From contig JALHFX010000003.1 of assembly GCA_022837595.1 (NCBI GenBank), positions 1,443 to 26,250 on the forward strand: a stretch of DNA of 24,808 nt, in the 5' to 3' direction. The stretch comes from Propionibacterium sp. (GTDB taxonomy: Bacteria; Actinomycetota; Actinomycetes; Propionibacteriales; Propionibacteriaceae). How positions within the stretch are numbered: position 1 is the first letter of the stretch; each line of letters opens with the position of its first letter. Positions 8,004 through 15,092 of this stretch are shown here, piece after piece. Below the pieces are notes generated by a model, which did not search any database, was not told the DNA's origin, and worked only from the letters and a program-made list of their open reading frames with translations. Made by a program: the position numbers and the translations under genes.

Positions 8004-8486
8004 ATGGCCAGAAAGCGTGAGCGCACTCCTAGACCGAAACTCCTCCTTCTCCCGGCTCCGCCGAGCTCGCTGGCGCTGCTCATCGGCGGGATAGCGCTGT
8101 GCTGCCTGAGTTGGTTATCGCGCGACGACGGGTGGACCGCCCTGGTCTGGGCGATCGCAGGCATCTTCATCATGCTTCAACCACTCAGCGGATTCGTCCG
8201 TGGACAGGCGGACCAGCTGCGTGTCGGCGTGCGCAAACTCAACCTCACCGGGATCCAGAAAGTCGTGGTTTACAACCGCAAATCGTGGGGTATCAGCTAC
8301 TCGGTCGCAGTCTTGAAGTTCGACAATCGAGTAGAAGAAGTCTCCGGCGCCTTCCTTACGAGCAAGTCCTTCACAAAGCTCATCAACTGGCTCGGTCTCA
8401 CTCCCGAGCTACTCGAAGGCTTCTGGAATGCCCGGGCGCTTGCAGCTCACCGTCCAGATCTGTTACCAGAACACTCGAAGCGCTGA
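8004..8486 (+). CDS. Small two-span membrane protein of unknown function
   Basis: The product is 160 residues. A basic N-terminus (MARKRERTPRPK) is followed by two hydrophobic segments (about residues 20-36 and 44-63). A soluble C-terminal half of alternating beta-like strands (KVVVYNRKSWGISYSVAVL) follows and ends in a short helical region (SFTKLINWLGLTPELLEGF). The two-helix hairpin plus beta-rich domain resembles small actinobacterial proteins with a PH-like fold, but I see no diagnostic motif. I do not assign a function. The gene begins at ATG 8004, 119 bases after aroE. It ends just before the BtuF-like gene (12 bases to its ATG, or 3 bases to an alternative TTG), so those two are probably co-transcribed. 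Confidence 0.6.
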   Translation: MARKRERTPRPKLLLLPAPPSSLALLIGGIALCCLSWLSRDDGWTALVWAIAGIFIMLQPLSGFVRGQADQLRVGVRKLNLTGIQKVVVYNRKSWGISYSVAVLKFDNRVEEVSGAFLTSKSFTKLINWLGLTPELLEGFWNARALAAHRPDLLPEHSKR

Positions 8487-8498
8487 ACCTTGAGAACC

Positions 8499-9263
8499 AT
8501 GATTGACGATCTCGGAGCCACGGTCAGCCTCGACCACCCACCACGCCGAGTGGTCAGCCTGGTGCCCTCCCTTACCGAGGCGATCGCCGAGACTGTTCCC
8601 GGCATCTTGGTTGGGGCAACGCAGTGGTGCACCCATCCGGCCGGATTGGCGGTCGAACGCGTGCGCGGCACGAAGAATCCTGATCGTGCCAAGATCGCGG
8701 CGCTGAAACCCGACCTTGTGGTCGCCAATGAGGAAGAGAATCGCAGGATCGACGTTGAGCGACTGAGGGCAAGCGGGATCGCTGTTTGGGTGACGAAGAT
8801 CGACAGCGTCGCTGAGGCCCTCACCTCCATGGCACGGTTGTTCGATCAGGCCTTCGGCCTCGACAAGATGCCGGCATGGCTGCAGCGGGCCGGTGAGATC
8901 TGGGATGCCCCGGGCGGCTGCCCGAGACTGCGAGTCGCCGTACCGATCTGGCGAGATCCCTGGATCTGGGTCGGTTCACAAACTTATGCAGCAGATCTCA
9001 TCGAGCGGCTGGGTTGGACGAACGCTGCTGCTGCTCTGGGCGCCCGTTACCCCCACGCCGAGGTGGCCGAGCTGATGGCGGCTAGCGGCGAGCTGGACGC
9101 CATCCTGTTGCCCGATGAACCATATGCATTCGGGCCACACGATGGCCCGGAGGCATTCCCCGGGGTCCGGACGATCCCGGTGTCCGGACGGGCGCTGTTT
9201 TGGTATGGCCCCGCAATGATTGAGGCCCGGAGAGTGCTGGAGTCATTGGCGGATATCGGCTGA
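8499..9263 (+). CDS. BtuF-like helical-backbone binding protein without signal peptide
   Basis: The product is 254 residues and resembles the periplasmic-binding-protein family that binds cobalamin or siderophores (BtuF/FecB type, two lobes joined by a long helix). It begins with the typical PPRRVVSLVPSLTEA (about residues 14-28) and has LKPDLVVANEEENR at about 66-79. The C-terminal lobe carries WVGSQTYAADLIERLGW. It has no signal peptide, no lipobox Cys and no membrane segment, and no ABC transporter genes are adjacent. It may therefore act inside the cell, for example as a cytosolic metal- or corrinoid-binding protein. The start could be ATG 8499 or TTG 8490; neither has a strong ribosome binding site, and I prefer the ATG. 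It probably forms an operon with the small membrane protein before it. Confidence 0.75.
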   Translation: MIDDLGATVSLDHPPRRVVSLVPSLTEAIAETVPGILVGATQWCTHPAGLAVERVRGTKNPDRAKIAALKPDLVVANEEENRRIDVERLRASGIAVWVTKIDSVAEALTSMARLFDQAFGLDKMPAWLQRAGEIWDAPGGCPRLRVAVPIWRDPWIWVGSQTYAADLIERLGWTNAAAALGARYPHAEVAELMAASGELDAILLPDEPYAFGPHDGPEAFPGVRTIPVSGRALFWYGPAMIEARRVLESLADIG

Positions 9264-9291
9264 TCTCATCGCACAAGGCTCCACGTACAAC

Positions 9292-9328
9292 GAAACCCTG
9301 CGGCATTTGTCGATGTCACAGGGCTTTC
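9292..9328 (-). terminator. Candidate terminator after tRNA-Arg
   Basis: Read on the minus strand, GAAAGCCCTG can pair with CAGGGTTTC (one bulged base, loop of 18), followed by a T-rich run. It begins 4 bases beyond the encoded CCA of tRNA-Arg, so it probably ends that transcript. It also lies between the convergent binding-protein gene and the tRNA. Confidence 0.4.
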
Positions 9329-9332
9329 ACGC

Positions 9333-9408
9333 TGGCGCGCTCGGAGGGATTCGAACCCCCAACCTTCTGATCCGTAGTCAGATGCTCTATCCGTTAAGCT
9401 ACGAGCGC
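9333..9408 (-). tRNA. tRNA-Arg (anticodon ACG)
   Basis: The minus strand folds as a full cloverleaf. The acceptor stem is GCGCTCG paired with CGAGCGC, and the D-arm follows. The anticodon stem TCTGA/TCAGA holds the loop CTACGGA, which gives ACG (read as ICG for CGU, CGC and CGA). The T-arm contains GGGGGTTCGAATCCC. The discriminator is G and the 3' CCA is encoded (9333-9335). It lies 73 bases downstream of tRNA-Ser(GCT) on the same strand, so the two may share a transcript. Confidence 0.95.
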
Positions 9409-9481
9409 TGATCGCTTGCGCGATTGGTTACTCTAGCGCACCACCTACGAATCACCAAAACGTCAGCCGTTCAGACTCCGG

Positions 9482-9571
9482 CGGAGGTGGCGGGATTTGA
9501 ACCCGCGATGGGGTTGAGCCCCAAACCCGCTTAGCAGGCGGGCGCCATAGACCGGACTAGGCGACACCTCC
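9482..9571 (-). tRNA. tRNA-Ser (anticodon GCT)
   Basis: This is a class II tRNA of 90 nt. The acceptor is GGAGGTG paired with CACCTCC. The anticodon loop CTGCTAA gives GCT, which reads AGC/AGU serine codons. A long variable arm follows (TTTGGGGCTCAACCCCAT). The T-arm contains GCGGGTTCAAATCCCGC. The discriminator is G and the CCA is not encoded (the next bases are CCG), unlike the neighbouring tRNA-Arg. Confidence 0.95.
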
Positions 9572-9754
9572 ATGCGTCCGGATGCAACTACTCCTTCCAG
9601 ACGACTGTCCAAGGCTAGCGAGAACTTGGCACTTCCGCAAAGCGCCATTCTCAGATCTCGGCGCGCGACGCAGCTTCGAACCACACAGGAGAAGGCCCGC
9701 ACGGGTAGAAATCAACCCGACATTTCGGACTCAAGTCAGATGCCCCAGCCTCGG

Positions 9755-9792
9755 CTACGAATTATGCTTCGATAAGGTGTCAACTACGAATT
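9755..9792. promoter_or_regulatory. Direct repeats in the LCP gene upstream region
   Basis: CTACGAATT occurs at 9755-9763 and again at 9784-9792. The starts are 29 bases apart, close to three helical turns, and the second copy lies 24 bases before the LCP start codon. TATGCT (9763-9768) between them could be a -10 element. A near copy, CTACGAATC, lies further up near 9445. A regulator site is possible; no known regulator is recognised. Confidence 0.25.
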
Positions 9793-9816
9793 CTCCGTAC
9801 GAAGGGAAGTCTGATC

Positions 9817-11721
9817 TTGCCGCTGCCGAGTGACGACGGCCGACAGGCGCCCCCTGCACGGCGCGGATACTCCGAGGAACCACGAGAAGTAGCCCCAGAC
9901 CGGGCTACCGAATCAGTCTCCGAGAGCTCCCGCCGCGGCGCACGGCGCGCTTTGTCCTCTTCCTCCGATTCGGCAACCCCAAGGTACGGCGCTGCTGCGT
10001 TCACTGCCAGCGTCGGCGAGACCGCTGATACCTCGCTGGCTCCCCCAAAGCGTGCCGGCGGCACATTCGGCGCCACTCGCGCGCAGACACCACCACCGCC
10101 ACCAACGTCTTCAGCACCGCCATCCGAGACCCCACCGCCTGATCACAGGTTCCGGGGCGCTATCGTGCGGACGCTGGGCAGCACGATTCTGCCCGGCTTG
10201 GGCATGCTCGGCACCCGCTTGCACCGGCTCGGACTCTTGCTCTTGAGCCTGATCCTGGTTAGTGCCGTTGTGGTCGGTCTGATCGTGCTACGAAATCCCC
10301 TGATCACCGCGGGTAGCGCTTTACAAAGTGGCTGGATGCGCGTGATCGCGATCAGCCTGATCGTCATCGCAGCGATCTGGGTGTTGGTGATCATCGGTAC
10401 TTATTTGATTTCGCGTCCTCGCCGACTGACCAGTGGGCAGCGCACCGCCGGTGGTGTGGTGGTTGGACTACTCACTTTTGTTGTCAGCGCGCCGCTGTCG
10501 GTTGCCTCATCCTATTCATTCGAGACCGCGAAGTTGTCGAGCAACGTTTTCGGATCGGAAGTGAAATCCCAGTCCCAGACACGTCCCACACTGGAGAAGA
10601 AGGATCCCTGGGCCGGCATGGAACGGGTCAATATCCTGCTGGCCGGAGGCGACTCGGGCCAAGGCCGCGAAGCCGAACTCGGTAACCGAACCGACACCAT
10701 GATGATGGCGTCCATCGATCCCAAGACCGGAGCGACCCTGATCGTTCAGCTGCCCCGCAATATGCAGAACCCGATCTTCGCGCCCAATTCTCCGCTGGCT
10801 TCGGTTTTTCCTTACGGCTTCACCGATGGCAGCGATTCTTTCCTCAGCTCGGTCTGGGAAGACGCCCCCGCGATGTATCCGGACCTCTTCCAAGAGACCG
10901 ACTACCCAGGCGCTGACGCACTGAAATGGGCCTTTGAAGGCGTCACCGGACAAAAAGTCGACTACTTCGTGATGGTCAATATCGATGGGCTGGTGAATCT
11001 CATCGATGCAATGGGCGGCGTCACAGTCAACGTGAACTTCCCGATCGCAATGGGCGGCAGCACCTCCGATGGCAACTGCGGCGAGATCGGTTGGATCCCC
11101 GAGGGGCCAGATCGGCATCTCGACGGCGAGGAAGCCATGTGGTACGCCCGCAGCCGCTGCAACTCTCCCGGTGGCGACTTCGGACGCATGCAGCGCCAAT
11201 CCTGCCTGATCAACGCGGTCATCGACCAAGCAGACCCCGGGACGATGCTCACCCGCTATGAGGACATCGCGCAGGCCGCAGGCGACATGATCTCTACCGA
11301 TATTCCGCAGGAGCATCTCTCGGCGATTGTCGACCTCGCCGGACGCGTGCAGCGTGAAGGCATCGTGAATCGAATCTCCTTCGTGCACGGAGTGAACGGC
11401 TACGACTCCTCTTATCCCGACTTCGACCAGATCAAGGCTGATATTGCCAGCGCGATCGCCGAAACTCAGGAACAGGCCGAAGCGAAGGACGCACCTCAGC
11501 CAGTGAACCCGGAGCCCGCAGCCCCCGAGGCATCCGCTTCGACCGCGGAGCCAGACGCCGTTGATCAGGCGGAACCAGAGGTTGCCGGCCCCGGTGAAGC
11601 CGAGAACATTACCGATGCGTGCGCCTACTACCATCAGGAACCTGAGGGCGACTGGTACATTCCGGACAGCGTCCCACGGTATACGCCTCCGGCATCCCAG
11701 CCCGCGCAGACCAACCGCTGA
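9817..11721 (+). CDS. LytR-CpsA-Psr (LCP) family glycopolymer transferase
   Basis: LCP proteins attach teichoic-acid-like or other glycopolymers to peptidoglycan outside the membrane, using lipid-linked precursors. The 634-residue product has a disordered Ser/Pro-rich cytoplasmic N-terminus (1-115, with a PPPPP run near 92-96). Three hydrophobic segments follow (about 138-158, 174-198 and 212-230). The LCP domain (about 270-470) carries NILLAGGDSG, the arginine-rich motifs NRTDTMMM and QLPRNMQ, VMVNIDGLVNLIDAMGGV, and LDGEEAMWYARSR with GDFGRMQRQ. A Pro/Glu/Ala-rich linker and a short C-terminal tail follow. Most LCP proteins have one membrane span, so three is notable. I chose TTG 9817 because GAAGGGAAG lies 7 bases before it. 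Which polymer it transfers cannot be told. Confidence 0.9.
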   Translation: MPLPSDDGRQAPPARRGYSEEPREVAPDRATESVSESSRRGARRALSSSSDSATPRYGAAAFTASVGETADTSLAPPKRAGGTFGATRAQTPPPPPTSSAPPSETPPPDHRFRGAIVRTLGSTILPGLGMLGTRLHRLGLLLLSLILVSAVVVGLIVLRNPLITAGSALQSGWMRVIAISLIVIAAIWVLVIIGTYLISRPRRLTSGQRTAGGVVVGLLTFVVSAPLSVASSYSFETAKLSSNVFGSEVKSQSQTRPTLEKKDPWAGMERVNILLAGGDSGQGREAELGNRTDTMMMASIDPKTGATLIVQLPRNMQNPIFAPNSPLASVFPYGFTDGSDSFLSSVWEDAPAMYPDLFQETDYPGADALKWAFEGVTGQKVDYFVMVNIDGLVNLIDAMGGVTVNVNFPIAMGGSTSDGNCGEIGWIPEGPDRHLDGEEAMWYARSRCNSPGGDFGRMQRQSCLINAVIDQADPGTMLTRYEDIAQAAGDMISTDIPQEHLSAIVDLAGRVQREGIVNRISFVHGVNGYDSSYPDFDQIKADIASAIAETQEQAEAKDAPQPVNPEPAAPEASASTAEPDAVDQAEPEVAGPGEAENITDACAYYHQEPEGDWYIPDSVPRYTPPASQPAQTNR

Positions 11722-11746
11722 CGCTCGCGTCTAGGACGTCAACCCC

Positions 11747-12217
11747 TCACTCGCTCTCAAGAGCGCGTAACCGAGCTGCGATGTCCTCGGTGAGAGCTTT
11801 CATCTGGTCATTCGCGACACCGCCGGGTGCCTGAATAAAAGTACGCTCGATATGACCGCTGCCGATCACCAATCTGGCACCATCGGGCGTAGCCGAGACC
11901 GCGTCGACATCAATCCAGGATCCGGATTTGTGATAGCCGGGGCCGCTCACCTCGAATCCTTCGGGACTCAGCACGACGTAAAGAGTCCGATTCGAGATAA
12001 AGGCCAGTGCTGCGATACCGAGGATCAAGCCGAAAGCTGTCAAGACCACGCCCACTACCACCAACACGACATTGGTGGTCTCACCACTCAGCCCCAGCGA
12101 CAACGTTGCTATGCCGATGATCAGTCCGGCGGCAGCCAAAACCCAGGCACGCACCGGATTCTTCGGACGCAGGGCATACTGGCGTATCTGACCGCCGCCA
12201 GAGTTGGCTTCATTCAC
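11747..12217 (-). CDS. Two-span membrane protein with C-terminal PH-like domain
   Basis: The product is 156 residues. A polar N-terminus is followed by two hydrophobic helices (about residues 24-43 and 49-76). The beta-rich C-terminal domain (about 78-140), with TLYVVLSPEGFEVSGPGY and SWIDVDAVSATPDGARLVI, resembles bacterial PH-like domains; the cue is a strand order of aromatic, Gly and Trp-Asp-Asp-Val. The role is unknown. The frame stays open through the tRNA-Ser gene to 12310, but that part would translate tRNA. GTG 12217, preceded by GGAAGGAG, is the real start. It lies 43 bases downstream of tRNA-Ser(TGA) on the same strand and converges on the LCP gene with a gap of 25 bases. Confidence 0.7.
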   Translation of the reverse strand: MNEANSGGGQIRQYALRPKNPVRAWVLAAAGLIIGIATLSLGLSGETTNVVLVVVGVVLTAFGLILGIAALAFISNRTLYVVLSPEGFEVSGPGYHKSGSWIDVDAVSATPDGARLVIGSGHIERTFIQAPGGVANDQMKALTEDIAARLRALESE

Positions 12218-12260
12218 TGAGGCGCGCTCCTTCCGCGGTACACCATTTCCCTGCACAGGG

Positions 12261-12343
12261 CGGCGAGAGTGGGATTCGAACCCACGGAGGTTTCCCTCGG
12301 CCGCTTTCAAGGCGGCTGCACTCGTCCACTATGCGATCTCGCC
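12261..12343 (-). tRNA. tRNA-Ser (anticodon TGA)
   Basis: This is a class II tRNA of 83 nt. The acceptor is GGCGAGA paired with TCTCGCC. The anticodon stem GCCGC/GCGGC holds the loop CTTGAAA, giving TGA for UCA/UCG serine codons. The variable arm is GAGGGAAACCTC. The T-arm is GTGGGTTCGAATCCCAC. CCA is not encoded. Immediately downstream, CCCTG-TG-CAGGG (12249-12260) makes a small hairpin that may mark the 3' trailer. Confidence 0.95.
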
Positions 12344-12401
12344 CGAGGCAAAAACTATCGTAGCCCACCACGCACCCGAGCTTAGATGGCAGGCTGGAGA
12401 C

Positions 12402-13370
12402 ATGCATGCGATCACACTCGATGGTTTCGGCGGACCAGAGAAACTGCACTGGTCCGAAGTTCCCGATCCACAACCTGGGCCCGGCGAGTTGCGCATCCGC
12501 ACGACCGCCATCGGTGTCAATCGAGCCGACCTGCTGCAACGGCAGGGCTACTATCCACCGCCGGCCGGAGCATCCGAGATCCTGGGGCTCGAATGCTCCG
12601 GAATCATCGATGAGATCGGAGAAGGCGTCGAGGGCTGGCAAATCGGTGAGAAGGCCGTCGCATTACTCGATGGCGGTGGCTATGCCGAAAAGGTCATCGC
12701 GCCCGCCGGTCAAGTGATACGTCCACCCAACGGGGTCGATCTGGTCAGTGCAGCCGGCATCATCGAGGTTGCAGCGACCGTCATGTCGAATCTCGACCGC
12801 GTTCATCTAGCCCGTGGCGAGTGGTTCTTGGTGCACGGCGGCGCCGGTGGCATCGGCAGCTTCGCCATTCCGTATGCACGGGCGCTCGGCGCCCATGTCG
12901 CGACGACCGCGTCGGCGGCCAAACTCGACCACTGCCGCCGGTTGGGCGCTGAGATCGTCATCGACTATTCCGATGATTGGCTCACCCAGCTACTGATAGC
13001 CACATCCGATCGTGGCGTGGACGTCATTCTGGATATCATCGGCGCGAAGTATCTGGACGACAATATCTCGGCGCTGCGCGACGACGGCCGACTCGTGATC
13101 ATCGGCATGCAGAAGGGCACCAAAGCCGAACTGAACATCGCCAAGCTGCTCAACAAGCGTGGCACGGTAACCGCCACCAGCCTGCGCGGTCGACCAGCCA
13201 CCCAGAAAGCCGCGATCTGCCAGCAGGTCGCCGAGCGCGTCTGGCCGCTGATCGAATCGGGGGAGATCAAACTCGCGCCCGAGACGCGCGTCGAGATCCA
13301 GGATGCTTCAGAAGCCCATCGCTTACTCGCTGCTGGCGCAGTGATCGGCAAGGTAATCCTGACGCTCTGA
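12402..13370 (+). CDS. NAD(P)H-quinone oxidoreductase, zinc-independent MDR family
   Basis: The product is 322 residues and belongs to the medium-chain dehydrogenase/reductase family, in the quinone oxidoreductase (zeta-crystallin/PIG3) branch. Marks are the N-terminus MHAITLDGFGGPEKL, GVNRADLLQRQGYYPPPAG (about residues 43-61), LGLECSGII, and the cofactor loop VHGGAGGIGSFAIPYARALG (about 144-163). There are no structural-zinc cysteines. Such enzymes reduce quinones or related enones with NADPH; the true substrate is unknown. ATG 12402 gives the classic N-terminus. The nearby GGAGA is only a base or two away, and TTAGAT (12382-12387) could be a -10 element that leaves a very short leader. The frame stays open upstream to 12204, but that part overlaps a tRNA gene. 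It is divergent from tRNA-Ser(TGA) with about 58 bases between. Confidence 0.88.
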   Translation: MHAITLDGFGGPEKLHWSEVPDPQPGPGELRIRTTAIGVNRADLLQRQGYYPPPAGASEILGLECSGIIDEIGEGVEGWQIGEKAVALLDGGGYAEKVIAPAGQVIRPPNGVDLVSAAGIIEVAATVMSNLDRVHLARGEWFLVHGGAGGIGSFAIPYARALGAHVATTASAAKLDHCRRLGAEIVIDYSDDWLTQLLIATSDRGVDVILDIIGAKYLDDNISALRDDGRLVIIGMQKGTKAELNIAKLLNKRGTVTATSLRGRPATQKAAICQQVAERVWPLIESGEIKLAPETRVEIQDASEAHRLLAAGAVIGKVILTL

Positions 13371-13418
13371 TCCGGCTATCGAAGGCATCCTGGCAGGCAC
13401 GTTTTCCGCGTCCCATTC

Positions 13419-13510
13419 GGCATAACTATGCGTTTGCACGAATAGTCATCTGAGATATCCCGCGAGATCGTGGTTTCACAATGGCATAACTCTCAGTTAA
13501 GCTTGTCCTC
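13419..13510 (+). promoter_or_regulatory. argG promoter region with ARG-box-like palindrome
   Basis: GGCAT-AACT-ATGCG (13419-13432) fits the ArgR-operator pattern TGNAT-N4-ATNCA at 8 of 10 positions. GGCATAACT recurs at 13483-13491. TTTCAC (13474-13479), a 17-base spacer and TTAAGC (13497-13502) could form a -35/-10 pair whose start point falls at or next to the GTG at 13511. No ribosome binding site is visible, so a leaderless mRNA is likely. Arginine-responsive repression is inference; the window contains no argR. Confidence 0.4.
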
Positions 13511-14929
13511 GTGTCCAAGGTTCTGACTTCACTTCCGGCCGGCGAGCGCGTCGGCATCGCTTTCTCGGGCGGCCTCGATACCTCGGTTGCGGTGGCGTGG
13601 ATGCGCGAGAAGGGCGCGATCCCATGTACCTATACCGCGGACATCGGCCAATACGACGAACCCGATATCGATTCGGTACCGGGCCGGGCTTTGGCATATG
13701 GCTCTGAAATCTCACGCCTGGTCGACTGCCGAGAATCCTTGGTCGAGCAGGGCCTGGTCGCACTGCAGTGCGGCGCATTCCACATCACTTCGGCCGGCAA
13801 ACCGTATTTCAACACCACTCCGATCGGTCGCGCGGTCACCGGCACGATGCTCGTGCAGGCGATGGCCCAGGACGAGGTCTCGATCTGGGGCGATGGCTCG
13901 ACCTACAAGGGTAATGACATCGAGCGCTTCTACCGCTACGGCCTGATGGCCAACCCGCAGCTGCGCATCTACAAACCCTGGTTGGACGCCGACTTCGTTG
14001 CCGAACTCGGTGGGCGCGACGAGATGAGCCAATGGCTAACCGAACGTAATCTGCCCTACCGCGACTCCAAGGAGAAGGCCTACTCGACCGATGCCAATAT
14101 TTGGGGCGCCACCCATGAGGCAAAGACTCTTGAGAGCTTGGATGTCTCCCTCGAAGCGGTTGAGCCGATCATGGGCGCGAAGTTCTGGGATCCGTCGGTG
14201 GAGATCGAGCCCGAGGTCGTCACCATAACCTTCGAACAGGGTTACCCCATCGCCATCAACGGTGAGCGTTTCAACGATCGCGTCGCACTGGTCATGAAGG
14301 CCAACGAGATCGGCGGCCGCCATGGTCTGGGCATGAGTGATCAGATCGAAAATCGCATCATCGAGGCCAAGAGCCGCGGCATCTACGAGGCGCCCGGGAT
14401 GGCTCTGCTCTACGCCTGCTATGAGCGGTTGCTGAATGCCATTCACAACGAAGACACGCTCGCGAACTACCATGCCGAGGGACGCCGTCTTGGGCGGCTG
14501 TTGTATGAGGGCCGCTGGTTCGACCCGCAGTCGTTGATGATCCGCGAATCGTTACAGCGCTGGGTTGCGTCCGTGGTTACCGGCGAGGTCACCCTTCGGC
14601 TGCGTCGCGGCGACGACTACACGATTCTTTCGACCGCCGGCCCGAATCTCAGCTACCAGCCGGAGCGGCTGTCGATGGAGCGCGTCGAGGATGCGGCCTT
14701 CGGCCCCCTTGACCGGATCGGTCAGTTGACCATGCGCAACCTCGACATCGGCGATTCACGCACCAAGCTGGAACAATACGTGCAGCAGGGCCAGCTGGTG
14801 GGCGGCGACACCCAGGAGCTGATCGGACAACTCGAGCCCGGAGCCGCGCGCCAGATCGCCGGATCACGCCCGAGCTCTCCCGAAGAGGCCGCGCTCGACC
14901 GCGCTGCGATCGAGTTCGGCGTCGACTAG
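13511..14929 (+). CDS. argG: Argininosuccinate synthase, long (E. coli-type)
   Basis: ArgG joins citrulline and aspartate with ATP to give argininosuccinate, the penultimate step of arginine synthesis. The 472-residue product follows the E. coli enzyme (447 residues) along its length. It has the ATP-pyrophosphatase loop FSGGLDTS (residues 18-25), QCGAFHIT, FNTTPIGRAVTGTMLV, WGDGSTYKGNDIERFYRYGL and GLGMSDQIENRIIEAKSRG. This differs from the shorter form of about 400 residues common in most actinobacteria. The GTG at 13511 aligns with the E. coli start, and no ribosome binding site precedes it, so translation is probably leaderless. No other arg gene is adjacent. An ARG-box-like palindrome lies 80-90 bases upstream. 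It converges on the dehydrogenase gene, with a large hairpin between them. Confidence 0.95.
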   Translation: MSKVLTSLPAGERVGIAFSGGLDTSVAVAWMREKGAIPCTYTADIGQYDEPDIDSVPGRALAYGSEISRLVDCRESLVEQGLVALQCGAFHITSAGKPYFNTTPIGRAVTGTMLVQAMAQDEVSIWGDGSTYKGNDIERFYRYGLMANPQLRIYKPWLDADFVAELGGRDEMSQWLTERNLPYRDSKEKAYSTDANIWGATHEAKTLESLDVSLEAVEPIMGAKFWDPSVEIEPEVVTITFEQGYPIAINGERFNDRVALVMKANEIGGRHGLGMSDQIENRIIEAKSRGIYEAPGMALLYACYERLLNAIHNEDTLANYHAEGRRLGRLLYEGRWFDPQSLMIRESLQRWVASVVTGEVTLRLRRGDDYTILSTAGPNLSYQPERLSMERVEDAAFGPLDRIGQLTMRNLDIGDSRTKLEQYVQQGQLVGGDTQELIGQLEPGAARQIAGSRPSSPEEAALDRAAIEFGVD

Positions 14930-15006
14930 ATCTGTCCCTGCCGGGGTCCATCCCCTCCGGCGGTCCACTCCCTCCCGCGGTGGCGGCCCGAGGTCTGCCC
15001 TCTCTG

Positions 15007-15059
15007 GCGGATTGTGTAGATTTAGCGCCCGTCATGGGCGGCGGCCCTACACAATCCGC
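15007..15059. terminator. Nested inverted repeat between convergent genes
   Basis: GCGGATTGTGTAG (15007-15019) is perfectly complementary to CTACACAATCCGC (15047-15059). The 27-base centre holds a second stem, CGCCC-GTCAT-GGGCG (15026-15040). It sits between argG and the convergent dehydrogenase gene, where a two-way terminator is expected. There is no T-run on either side, so it could instead be an interspersed repeat. Confidence 0.55.
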
Positions 15060-15092
15060 ACGCGAGGATCGGCACGCGCCGCTGAAAGCGGA

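Noticed and set aside
9333..9571. tRNA genes as integration sites of a mobile element
   Set aside because: No integrase, no duplicated tRNA 3' end and no change in gene type around them.
10516..11634. Minus-strand open frame of 372 codons opposite the LCP gene
   Set aside because: The plus strand has conserved LCP motifs across the same span. The antisense product is His/Val-rich without domains.
12218..12310. N-terminal extension of the PH-like membrane protein
   Set aside because: It overlaps the 3' half of tRNA-Ser(TGA). GTG 12217 has a clear ribosome binding site.
12204..12401. N-terminal extension of the quinone oxidoreductase
   Set aside because: It would translate a tRNA gene read from the other strand. 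The canonical MHAITLDGFGG start is at 12402.
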